From positions 1-13,683 of the forward strand of contig JAMBLK010000049.1 in assembly GCA_023336855.1 (NCBI GenBank): DNA of 13,683 nt, given 5' to 3'. Origin of the DNA: Actinomycetes bacterium (lineage in GTDB: Bacteria > Actinomycetota > Acidimicrobiia > Spongiisociales > UBA5794). A program made the position numbers and the translations under genes. This document shows positions 7,482 through 13,683 of the stretch, piece by piece. Each line of letters opens with the position of its first letter. Positions within the stretch are counted from its first letter, which is position 1. Under the pieces are notes generated by a model. That model was not told the origin of the DNA. It did not search any database and was given only the letters and a program-made list of their open reading frames with translations.

Positions 7482-9052
7482 GAATCGCCGGAGGCGAGCG
7501 CACCGTTGCGGGCGGTGAGCGCCTTGTTCAGGGCAGCAACGAAGGCCCGGGCGGAGCCCTCGACGACGTCGGTTGAGACGCCCCGACCCGAATACGTAGT
7601 CGGTCCGATCTGGATGATGACGCTCACTTCGGCCATGGCATCTGCCCCGGCGGTGTAAGGGACAACCCGATAGTCGAGCAGGGTCGCCGGGATGCCGAAG
7701 GCGTCTTGAAGCGCCACGAACGCGGCGTTGACCATGCCGTCGCCTTCGGCGCTGACTTCGATGGGTTCGTCTCCCCGCGTGACCCGGACGGTCGCGACCG
7801 GAGTCTCCTGGTCGCCACCCTTGAGGTGGAGGCCGACGAGTTTGACGACGTCGGCGGCGATGCCGGTCTCTTCTTCGATGATCCCTCGGAGGCCTTCTTC
7901 GCCGATCTCGCCCTTGCGATCGGCGAGCTCTTTGAAGCGGTCGAATGCCCGCTGGAATTCGACGTCCTCGAGCACGACCCCCATCTTGTCGAGGGTGTCG
8001 GCAAACGCTGCTCTGCCGGAGTGTTTGCCGAGCACGAGTAGCGACCGCTGCCCGACCGTGGCGGGGTCCATGATCTCGTAGGTCTCTCGATGCTTCAGCA
8101 CGCCGTGTTGGTGGATGCCTGCTTCGTGGGCGAAAGCGTTCCTTCCGACGACGGCCTTGTTGAACTGGACCGGGTAGCCGGTGAGGCGCGAGACGAGGCG
8201 CGACGTTTCGAAGATCTGGGTGGTATCGGCGCCGACGTCGACACCGAAGTGATCGCCGCGGGTCCGAACCGCCATGATGATCTCTTCGGTCGATGTGTTG
8301 CCTGCTCTCTCTCCGATGCCGTTCACGGCGCACTCGATCTGCCTGGCACCCGCTCCGATGGCGGCGAGAGAGTTGGCCACGGCCATGCCGAGGTCGTTGT
8401 GGCAGTGTGTCGAGATGATCACTCTCTCATCGCCGTTGCGAACCTCACGAACCACTCGTTCGATGAGAGAGGCGAATTCGCTTGGCATGGAGTAACCGAC
8501 GGTGTCGGGGATGTTGATCGTGGTGGCACCCGCGGCCACGGCAGCCTTGCAGGTCTCGATCACGAAATCGGGATCGGATCGCGTCGCGTCCTGGGGTGAG
8601 AATTCCACGTCATCGGAGTACGTCTTCGCCCGCGACACGCCTTCGATGATCGATGCGAGAGCCTCTGATGGTGTGATGTTGAGCATCCGCTCCATGTGAA
8701 TCGGAGAGGTCGACATGAACACGTGAATTCGTGATCGTTCCGCAGACGCCAGGGACTCGGCTGCCCGATCGATGTCGTCGGGATGGGTTCTGGCGAGCGC
8801 TGCGATCACCGGACCGTGCACTTCGGCGGCAATGCGCCGAATGGCTTCGAAATCCCCCTGCGACGACGCAGCAAAACCCGCCTCGATCACGTCGACTTTC
8901 AACCGGGCGAGCTGGGTCGCGATGGCGACCTTGTCGTCCGGCGAGAGGGCGATCCCCGGCGCCTGCTCCCCGTCACGCAAGGTGGTGTCGAAGATGACCA
9001 ACCGCTCAGGTCGGGCTGGGGGCTGGGGGCTGGGGGCTGGGGGCTGGTTCAT
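7478..9052 (-). CDS. leuA: 2-isopropylmalate synthase
   Basis: First enzyme of leucine synthesis: acetyl-CoA + 2-oxoisovalerate gives 2-isopropylmalate; normally feedback-inhibited by leucine. It is 524 residues, the short bacterial LeuA form. The catalytic TIM barrel begins FDTTLRDGEQAPG (21-33, with Arg26 and Asp27), carries metal-binding HCHND (216-220) and the motif NGIGERAGNTSTEE (244-257). A linker and a C-terminal LeuA dimer/regulatory domain follow from about 390. The ATG at 9052 overlaps the ilvC TGA as ATGA. Residues 2-13 (NQPPAPSPQPPA) are not family sequence; they are the translation of five 7-bp repeats. A TTG at codon 18, just before VIFDTT, could be the ancestral start. Slippage in the repeat would put the gene out of frame. 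No Shine-Dalgarno is seen. Confidence 0.95.
   Translation of the reverse strand: MNQPPAPSPQPPARPERLVIFDTTLRDGEQAPGIALSPDDKVAIATQLARLKVDVIEAGFAASSQGDFEAIRRIAAEVHGPVIAALARTHPDDIDRAAESLASAERSRIHVFMSTSPIHMERMLNITPSEALASIIEGVSRAKTYSDDVEFSPQDATRSDPDFVIETCKAAVAAGATTINIPDTVGYSMPSEFASLIERVVREVRNGDERVIISTHCHNDLGMAVANSLAAIGAGARQIECAVNGIGERAGNTSTEEIIMAVRTRGDHFGVDVGADTTQIFETSRLVSRLTGYPVQFNKAVVGRNAFAHEAGIHQHGVLKHRETYEIMDPATVGQRSLLVLGKHSGRAAFADTLDKMGVVLEDVEFQRAFDRFKELADRKGEIGEEGLRGIIEEETGIAADVVKLVGLHLKGGDQETPVATVRVTRGDEPIEVSAEGDGMVNAAFVALQDAFGIPATLLDYRVVPYTAGADAMAEVSVIIQIGPTTYSGRGVSTDVVEGSARAFVAALNKALTARNGALASGDS
9013..9047 (-). repeat. Five perfect 7-bp tandem repeats at the leuA 5' end, with G-quadruplex motif
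   Basis: On the + strand the unit GGGCTGG is repeated exactly five times from 9013 to 9047, beginning two bases after leuA codon 1 in the direction of transcription. A unit of 7 is not a multiple of 3, so gain or loss of one or two copies shifts the leuA frame; only 2, 5, 8 and so on keep it. The + strand also shows four runs of five G (9018-9022, 9025-9029, 9032-9036, 9039-9043) separated by CT, plus GGG at 9013-9015, an ideal short-loop G-quadruplex motif on the transcribed strand. Confidence 0.95.
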
Positions 9053-10062
9053 ACGTCGTCAGCCGGTACTTTCTCGACCAGGAAGGGCATCATCGGTCGC
9101 AATTCGCGGCCCACGCGTTCGACCGGATGATCCGCGACTGCAGCTCGGGCAGCGAGGAGGTTCGGCGCACCGGCCCGGTACTCGGCCATCCACTCCTTGG
9201 CGAACTCGCCTGTCTGGATCTCATTGAGGATCTTCCGCATTTCCGCCTTGGTGCCTTCGGTCACGATCCGGGGTCCACGAGTGATGTCGCCGTACTCGGC
9301 GGTGTCTGAGACCGAGTGACGCATCCAGGAGATTCCGCCCTCGTAGAGAAGATCGACGATCAGCTTCAACTCGTGGAGCACTTCGAAGTACGCCATCTCC
9401 TCGGCATATCCGGCCTCGGTGAGCGTCTCGAACGCGGCACGGATCATCGAGTCGATGCCGCCGCAGAGGATGACCTGTTCGCCGAAGAGATCGGTTTCGG
9501 CTTCATCGCTGAACGTTGTCTCAATCACGCCCGCCCGGGTGCCTCCGATCGCGTGCGCATAGGAGAGGGCGACGGCCTTCGCTTCGCCTGTGGCGTCTTG
9601 ATGGACGGCGATGAGCGCGGGGACGCCGCTCCCCTCGACGTATTGACGCCGCACGAGATGTCCGGGGCCCTTGGGAGCGATCATCGCAACGTCGACATCC
9701 GGTGGGGGAGTGACGTAGCCGAAGCGGATGCTGAAGCCGTGAGCGAACAGCAGGAGATCGCCGGCGTGGAGATTCGGTGCGATGACCTCGTCGTACAACT
9801 CGGGCTGAACCTGATCGGGCACGAGGACCATGATCACGTCGGCCCAATCGACAGCCGTTGCGGGATCGACGACCTTGATGCCGGCCTGGGCGGCGCGATC
9901 CGTCCGGGGGGAGCCGTCTCGAAGACCGACGACGACGTCGACGCCGGAGTCCTTGAGGTTCATAGCATGGGCATGTCCCTGGCTGCCGAATCCGAGAACC
10001 GCAACTTTGCGGCGGGCGATCAGCGCCGGGTTGGCGTCCCCTTCGTAGTACATCGTCGGCAT
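9049..10062 (-). CDS. ilvC: Ketol-acid reductoisomerase (class I)
   Basis: Converts acetolactate or acetohydroxybutyrate to the dihydroxy acid by Mg2+-dependent alkyl migration and NADPH reduction; shared step of valine, isoleucine and leucine synthesis. It is 337 residues, the short class I form. It has the Rossmann motif GFGSQGHAHAMNLKDSG (24-40), the cofactor loop GLRDGSPR (46-53) with Ser51 and Arg53 in keeping with NADPH, FAHGF (106-110), KGPGH (131-135), metal ligands Asp191 and Glu195 (ETDLFGEQ), ELKLIVDLLYEGG (231-243) and SVSDTAEYGD (250-259). The ATG at 10062 has an excellent GAGGAGG (10067-10073) four bases upstream that also contains the ilvN stop. A second ATG at 10053 is too far from it. 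Confidence 0.97.
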   Translation of the reverse strand: MPTMYYEGDANPALIARRKVAVLGFGSQGHAHAMNLKDSGVDVVVGLRDGSPRTDRAAQAGIKVVDPATAVDWADVIMVLVPDQVQPELYDEVIAPNLHAGDLLLFAHGFSIRFGYVTPPPDVDVAMIAPKGPGHLVRRQYVEGSGVPALIAVHQDATGEAKAVALSYAHAIGGTRAGVIETTFSDEAETDLFGEQVILCGGIDSMIRAAFETLTEAGYAEEMAYFEVLHELKLIVDLLYEGGISWMRHSVSDTAEYGDITRGPRIVTEGTKAEMRKILNEIQTGEFAKEWMAEYRAGAPNLLAARAAVADHPVERVGRELRPMMPFLVEKVPADDV

Positions 10063-10071
10063 GGGGCCTCC

Positions 10072-10572
10072 TCAGGCGCTCTTCGTTTGACTTTTCGCGG
10101 TCTTCTGATCTCTCGCCAGCGCGATGCGGCCGGATTTCGCGAGAGAGGTAACACCATATGTGCTCATCAGTTGGAGGAAGTCGGCCAGCCGGTCCGGGGG
10201 GCCCGTGACTTCGAACGTGATCGTCGTCACTCCGACGTCAACCGCCTTCGCATCGCAGACTCGGGCAGCATCGAGGATCTCGCCCCGAAGTTTCGGGCTG
10301 GCGTTAACCCGCACAAGCATGATCTCTCGCTCGATCGCCGTACCCGGTTCGAACTCGGTGACCTTCACCGTATGGACCAGCTTGTAGAGCTGCTTGACGA
10401 TCTGCTCCATCTCGGGTCCATCGACGACCACGGTCATGCGCGACATGCCGGGATCCTCGGTGGGGCCCACCGTGAGCGAATGGATGTTGAAGCCTCGTCT
10501 GGCGAACATGGTCGACACGCGGGCGAGCACGCCCGGCTTGTTCTCGACGAGGACCGCAATGACGTGTTTCAC
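10072..10572 (-). CDS. ilvN: Acetolactate synthase, small regulatory subunit
   Basis: Regulatory subunit that activates IlvB and carries valine feedback inhibition. It is 166 residues: an N-terminal ACT domain (HVIAVLVENKPGVLARVSTM onward, about 3-78) and a C-terminal ACT-like domain (about 82-155), then a short basic tail. Asn11 and Gly14 fall at the same positions as the valine-binding Asn11 and Gly14 of E. coli IlvH, so valine sensitivity is likely. The start is GTG at 10572, sharing GTGA with the ilvB stop, and a strong GAGGAG lies five bases before it. The gap to ilvC is 9 bp. Subunit ratio is probably set by this coupled start. Confidence 0.95.
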   Translation of the reverse strand: MKHVIAVLVENKPGVLARVSTMFARRGFNIHSLTVGPTEDPGMSRMTVVVDGPEMEQIVKQLYKLVHTVKVTEFEPGTAIEREIMLVRVNASPKLRGEILDAARVCDAKAVDVGVTTITFEVTGPPDRLADFLQLMSTYGVTSLAKSGRIALARDQKTAKSQTKSA

Positions 10573-12296
10573 GCGATCTCCTCTCTGCTCATGAAGTCTT
10601 CCCTGCTCAGGGCGATATCGTCGTTCGATCCGCCCGCGGGCACCATCGGGAAGACCATGGCCTCGGGGTCGCAGATGAACTCGATCAGGACGGGGCGGTC
10701 ATTGATGGCGAGCGCCTCTTCCAACGCCGGAGCCACTTGATCGGGCCGATCGACTCGAATCCCGACGGCGCCGCATGCCTCCGCGAACATCGCGAAGTTC
10801 GGCACGGTGGGAGAGAGCTCGGTCTGCGACAACCGTCCGTCGTAGAAGAGGGTCTGCCATTGTTTCACCATGCCCAACGAAGCGTTGTTCAGCACGGCTA
10901 CCTTGATCGGGATGTTCTCAACGGAGGCCGTGATGAGCTCCGTCCCCGTCATCTGGAAACACCCATCTCCGTCGATGGCGAAGACGATCTCGTCCGGTGT
11001 CCCGACCTTGGCGCCGACCGCAGCGGGGATCGCGTAACCCATCGTTCCGAGCCCGCCGGAATTGATCCATCTCCGTGGCTCTTCGAAGCCCCAGAACTGC
11101 GATGCCCACATCTGGTGCTGTCCGACGCCGGCGACGATCGTTGCGTCACCGCCGGTGAGACGGTGGAGCTCCTCGATCACGTACTGCTGTTGGATCGGGC
11201 CCCCGGGGTCCTGGTCATATTCGAGGGGGTACGTGGCCTGCCACTCGTGCAACGTTGCGAGCCAGGAGTCCCGATCTGGGTGAGTGTCGCGACGTTCGGT
11301 CTCCGCGATCAACTGCCCGAGCACCGTTTTCGCATCGCCGACGATCGGTACGTCGGCGAAGCGGTTCTTGCTGATCTCTGCCGGGTCGATGTCGATGTGG
11401 ATGACTTTGGCCCCGGTGGCGAAGTGCTTGGGATCGCCGGTGATGCGGTCGTCGAAACGCGCACCGATCGTGATGAGCAAGTCGGAGCGCTGCATGGCGA
11501 TCGTTGCTGTGTAGTTGCCGTGCATGCCCGGCATACCGAGATTGAGCGGATGGGAGTCGGGGAAGACGCCTCTTGCCATGAGCGTCGTGACCATCGGAAC
11601 GTTGATCAGTTCAGCGAACTCCTTCAACTCATCGGCCGCGCCTGCGGCGACGACGCCCCCGCCCACGTAGAGGACTGGATACTCCGACTGCTCAATGAGT
11701 TCCACGGCCGCTTTGACCTGGCGAGGGTGGCCCTTCACCGCCGGCCTGTATCCCGGGAGGTTGATCTCTCCCGGTCGATGCCACGTCATCATGTCGACGA
11801 GGACGTCCTTTGGCACGTCGATGAGAACCGGACCCTTCCTGCCGGTCGACGCGAGGTGGAACGCCTCACGGACCGCATCGGGGATCTCGTCGGCGCTCGT
11901 GACGAGCGAGTTGTGCTTCGTGGCAGGCATCGACATGCCCCACGTATGTGCCTCCTGGAAAGCGTCATTCCCGATCGACGTCGTTGCCACCTGTCCGGTG
12001 ATGGCGACCATCGGAACGGAGTCCATGTAGGCGTCCTGGAGCGCGGTGAGGAGGTTCGTTGCCGCGGGGCCGGATGTCACAATCACGACGCCGACGCGCC
12101 CGGTGGCGTGCGCATACCCGGACGCCATGTGGCCTGCACCCTGTTCGTGGCGGGCAAGGATGTGGCGGATAGGCGACTCGAGGATCGGGTCATAGGCCTT
12201 GAGGATCGCCCCGCCCGGCATGCCGAATACGACCTCGACGCCCTCGTACTCGAGTGATCGGATGAGCGCCTGGGCGCCGGTGAGTTGTTCTGGCAT
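10569..12296 (-). CDS. ilvB: Acetolactate (acetohydroxyacid) synthase, large catalytic subunit
   Basis: Thiamine diphosphate enzyme that condenses two pyruvates, or pyruvate and 2-oxobutyrate; first common step of branched-chain amino acid synthesis. It is 575 residues. Catalytic Glu51 lies in RHEQGAGHMA (49-58), the central FAD/beta-gamma domain runs about 190-330, and the ThDP/Mg2+ motif is GDG...NN (443-445, 470-471). The herbicide-site tryptophan is present (Trp480 in MVKQW). The position equal to plant AHAS Pro197 is alanine (Ala104 in GQVATTSIG). The frame stays open upstream to 12350, but those codons overlap the attenuator; the ATG at 12296 begins family sequence and has GGAG (12304-12307) seven bases upstream. 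The gene is preceded by a branched-chain amino acid leader peptide and terminator-like hairpin, so regulation by attenuation is expected. Confidence 0.97.
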   Translation of the reverse strand: MPEQLTGAQALIRSLEYEGVEVVFGMPGGAILKAYDPILESPIRHILARHEQGAGHMASGYAHATGRVGVVIVTSGPAATNLLTALQDAYMDSVPMVAITGQVATTSIGNDAFQEAHTWGMSMPATKHNSLVTSADEIPDAVREAFHLASTGRKGPVLIDVPKDVLVDMMTWHRPGEINLPGYRPAVKGHPRQVKAAVELIEQSEYPVLYVGGGVVAAGAADELKEFAELINVPMVTTLMARGVFPDSHPLNLGMPGMHGNYTATIAMQRSDLLITIGARFDDRITGDPKHFATGAKVIHIDIDPAEISKNRFADVPIVGDAKTVLGQLIAETERRDTHPDRDSWLATLHEWQATYPLEYDQDPGGPIQQQYVIEELHRLTGGDATIVAGVGQHQMWASQFWGFEEPRRWINSGGLGTMGYAIPAAVGAKVGTPDEIVFAIDGDGCFQMTGTELITASVENIPIKVAVLNNASLGMVKQWQTLFYDGRLSQTELSPTVPNFAMFAEACGAVGIRVDRPDQVAPALEEALAINDRPVLIEFICDPEAMVFPMVPAGGSNDDIALSREDFMSREEIA

Positions 12297-12311
12297 GGTG
12301 TTGCTCCGGAT

Positions 12312-12341
12312 ACAAGAAACCCCCCGTTTGACACGGAGGGT
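12312..12341 (-). terminator. Intrinsic-terminator-like hairpin of the ilvB attenuator
   Basis: In the transcript, ACCCTCCGT (12341-12333) pairs with ACGGGGGGT (12327-12319) to give a 9-bp GC-rich stem with one U-G wobble and a 5-nt loop, followed by UUCUUGU. It lies between the leader peptide and the ilvB ribosome binding site, the place of a transcription attenuator. The U tract is interrupted, so termination may be partial. Confidence 0.72.
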
Positions 12342-12342
12342 C

Positions 12343-12370
12343 AGGCACACACGTTGAGCCGTGTGCGCCT
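12343..12370 (-). promoter_or_regulatory. Upstream (pause/1:2) hairpin of the ilvB attenuator
   Basis: AGGCGCACACG (12370-12360) pairs with CGTGTGTGCCT (12353-12343), an 11-bp stem with one G-U wobble and a 6-nt loop GCTCAA. Its 5' arm includes the last two bases of the leader peptide stop codon TAG, so a ribosome reaching the end of the leader would melt it. A competing 6-bp pairing exists between ACACGG (12364-12359) and CCGTGT (12336-12331), which would block the terminator; whether it is the true antiterminator is unproven. Confidence 0.65.
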
Positions 12371-12410
12371 AGGCGATAAGGACTACGAGCAGGTTGTTGA
12401 AAACGGTCAT
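12369..12410 (-). CDS. Branched-chain amino acid leader peptide of the ilvB operon
   Basis: A 13-codon ORF encodes MTVFNNLLVVLIA and stops at TAG (12371-12369). Seven of 13 residues are Leu, Val or Ile, with the cluster LLVVLI at codons 7-12, far beyond chance for so short a frame. It sits 72 bp before ilvB and just after a promoter, and is followed at once by two hairpins. In attenuators of this kind, shortage of the charged tRNAs stalls the ribosome on these codons and lets transcription continue into the structural genes. Attenuation of ilvBNC by a leader peptide has been described in Corynebacterium glutamicum. The ribosome binding site is weak (GGAA at 12420-12417). The peptide itself has no expected function. 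Confidence 0.88.
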   Translation of the reverse strand: MTVFNNLLVVLIA

Positions 12411-12434
12411 ATTGGATTCCGTCGGGAGCCTGCG

Positions 12435-12462
12435 ATTATGGCATGACCACGAGACCTGTCAA
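12435..12462 (-). promoter_or_regulatory. Sigma70-type promoter of the ilvB operon
   Basis: On the minus strand a perfect TTGACA (12462-12457) is separated by 16 bp from CATAAT (12440-12435, five of six matches). The predicted transcription start near 12428 leaves about 18 nt before the leader peptide ATG. It is the best promoter in the window and the only obvious one for the nine-gene minus-strand array. It overlaps the 5' region of the divergent + strand gene. Confidence 0.75.
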
Positions 12463-12469
12463 GGACGCC

Positions 12470-13683
12470 ATGAACATCGCCAAACAACTCCGCCTGGTTC
12501 TCGGGCCCGCGATCGACGCGGCACGAGCCGCGCTCAGAGATCTGGACGACGATGACGTTCCGGGTCGTCTCCGCGCGATAGCGAAGCAAGGTGACGGGAT
12601 GCTTCCCGTGCCTCTCGCCAGAACGCTGCTGCGACGGATCGACGAAGACGACTGGTTCCGGGGCAAAGTTCTCGAGTCTTTCGACCGGATCGGGACCGAC
12701 GATCCAGTGTCATCGGCGTATCTGAATCACGAGCCGGGTTGGTGGATGATCGTGGCCGAATCGGTGGCTACACAGGCTGCGTCCGAAGGAGATGACCGCG
12801 TGCGCCAGCTCCAAGCGAAACTCGAAGAGGCGCGCACGCGCAGTCGATCTGAGCGGTCGAAGACAAAGGCCTTGAAGCGGCAAGTGGCGGACGCCGAGAA
12901 GGACTCGCAAGCCGTGATCGCAGATCGGCTCGATCCGCTCAAGGTGGCTGTTGGCGAGGCGCGGTCCGAATGTGACCGGGCAGAGCGTCAAGTCGTCGCC
13001 TTGCGGGCCGACGTCGAAGAGGCGCGCGAAGAGCGGCGCGAGGCAGAGCACATCGCTGCGGCGTACTCGGAGCAGATTCGATCAGTGAAGCGCGAGGTGG
13101 CCGCGCTCCGGCGATCCGCCGAGAATGGCGTATCCGAGTCGGTCCCTCGTGATCCGCTGGAGATCGCTCGATGGCTCGACCATGCCGCCGTGACGCTCAC
13201 TCCGTTCCGAGAGGCGGCCGTGGCTGACTCGAGGCCTGAGGGGGACGAAGGGGAGAGCCATCCCCCGATACCGGCAGGAGTCGCACCAGACTCTGCCGCT
13301 TCGATCGATGCGCTGTCAGGTCTGAACGGGGTGACGGTTCTGATCGATGGGCACAATCTGCTCGGTGTGCTTGACGCATCGACGATGGCGACCGGTCGTG
13401 CCCGCAAGGAACTGGTCACCGGTCTCGGAAAGCTCGACCGTCACCTTGGCGATGCGACCATCGAGGTCGTTTTCGACTCGGATCTCGTCGACGGCCGTCC
13501 GATGACGGTGACGGAGAGCGGTGTCGTCGTTCGATTCACCGATGTGGACGTCATCGCCGATGATGTCCTGGTCGACCTGGCTGCTGAACACGGGGCCACC
13601 GCGATCGTGATCTCAGACGACCGGGAGGTCAGAGACCGATCCGCCCGTCACGGAGCAACCGTGCTCTGGGCAAAGGCACTCGC
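12470..13683 (+). CDS. Coiled-coil protein with C-terminal NYN (YacP-like) ribonuclease domain, 3'-truncated by window
   Basis: Predicted cytoplasmic RNA-acting protein; the gene leaves the window with at least 404 codons. An N-terminal helical region of about 100 residues that I do not recognise is followed by a long, highly charged coiled coil (about residues 109-215, rich in Glu, Arg and Ala) and a low-complexity acidic/proline linker. The NYN/PIN-like nuclease domain starts near residue 288: VTVLIDGHNLLG with Asp293 and Asn296, VVFDS with Asp336, and VISDDREVRDRSARHGA with Asp383 and Asp384, the acidic metal-binding positions of YacP-type nucleases. Little is missing, probably a few tens of residues. 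The start is chosen at ATG 12470, which has AAGGA at 12461-12465. An in-frame ATG at 12443 would add nine residues but lacks a ribosome site and lies inside the ilvB promoter. The gene diverges from ilvB. Substrate unknown. Confidence 0.82.
   Translation, partial: MNIAKQLRLVLGPAIDAARAALRDLDDDDVPGRLRAIAKQGDGMLPVPLARTLLRRIDEDDWFRGKVLESFDRIGTDDPVSSAYLNHEPGWWMIVAESVATQAASEGDDRVRQLQAKLEEARTRSRSERSKTKALKRQVADAEKDSQAVIADRLDPLKVAVGEARSECDRAERQVVALRADVEEAREERREAEHIAAAYSEQIRSVKREVAALRRSAENGVSESVPRDPLEIARWLDHAAVTLTPFREAAVADSRPEGDEGESHPPIPAGVAPDSAASIDALSGLNGVTVLIDGHNLLGVLDASTMATGRARKELVTGLGKLDRHLGDATIEVVFDSDLVDGRPMTVTESGVVVRFTDVDVIADDVLVDLAAEHGATAIVISDDREVRDRSARHGATVLWAKAL

Noticed and set aside
7482..8333. 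Upstream extension of the leuB frame
   Set aside because: The added residues are an Arg-rich shadow of leuA; LeuB family sequence begins at the ATG at 7481, which forms the ATGA overlap.
9013..9047. Tandem repeats as a CRISPR array
   Set aside because: The units are 7 bp and contiguous with no spacers; there are no cas genes in the window.
9316..10740. 474-codon + strand open frame opposite ilvC, ilvN and the end of ilvB
   Set aside because: It crosses three conserved genes on the other strand and reads as low-quality charged sequence; shadow frame.
10737..12257. 506-codon + strand open frame opposite ilvB
   Set aside because: Antisense of a complete ThDP enzyme with all motifs; the protein is Arg/Asp/His-rich without family features.
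12297..12350. Earlier ilvB start at 12350
   Set aside because: It would translate through both arms of the terminator hairpin; the ATG at 12296 has a Shine-Dalgarno and matches the family N-terminus.
1..13683. tRNA, rRNA, insertion sequences, integrases, prophage or defence islands beyond the toxin-antitoxin pair
   Set aside because: No cloverleaf-like or rRNA-like sequence, no transposase or integrase motif and no terminal inverted repeats were seen when reading both strands.

Overview
The window comes from a high-GC bacterium and is almost fully coding. Gene content and style suggest an actinomycete (Actinomycetota, possibly an Acidimicrobiia-type lineage): a compact ilvB-ilvN-ilvC run continuing into leu genes, many 4-nt start/stop overlaps, several starts without a Shine-Dalgarno, and a probably leaderless antitoxin transcript. 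The taxonomic call is inference; there is no rRNA or other marker gene here.

Layout. (1) 1-1175, + strand: the 3' part of a DHA2-type MFS exporter, cut by the window edge and broken by a frameshift near 319-330. (2) 1198-1755, + strand: a toxin-antitoxin module, a ribbon-helix-helix antitoxin followed by a MazF/PemK-like toxin, with its own promoter and palindromes. (3) 12462 down to 1525, - strand: one long co-directional array starting at a sigma70-like promoter. It runs leader peptide, attenuator, ilvB, ilvN, ilvC, leuA, leuB, a lipoprotein M1 metallopeptidase, gnd, a DHDPS/HOGA-superfamily aldolase and an HSDL2-like short-chain dehydrogenase. Gaps are 4-nt overlaps or at most 46 bp, so it may be a single nine-gene operon. 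(4) 12470 to the right edge, + strand and divergent from ilvB: a coiled-coil protein with a C-terminal NYN (YacP-like) nuclease domain. No stretch above 300 bp lacks a gene.

How the genes work together. IlvBN makes acetohydroxy acids from pyruvate (or pyruvate plus 2-oxobutyrate), IlvC isomerises and reduces them, and LeuA and LeuB start the leucine branch; ilvD, leuC, leuD and the transaminase are not in the window. The region before ilvB encodes a 13-residue leader peptide MTVFNNLLVVLIA, followed by two hairpins, the second resembling an intrinsic terminator: a classical branched-chain amino acid attenuator. Gnd produces NADPH, which IlvC uses, and the M1 peptidase could release amino acids from peptides. 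These last links are inference from co-location.

Most notable observations: the leader/attenuator; five perfect copies of a 7-bp repeat directly after the leuA start codon, which can switch frame by slippage and forms a strong G-quadruplex motif on the other strand; and the dehydrogenase frame that has lost its expected stop and runs 231 nt antisense through the mazF-like toxin gene. I saw no phage, CRISPR, transposon, tRNA or rRNA gene, and no clearly new multi-gene system.
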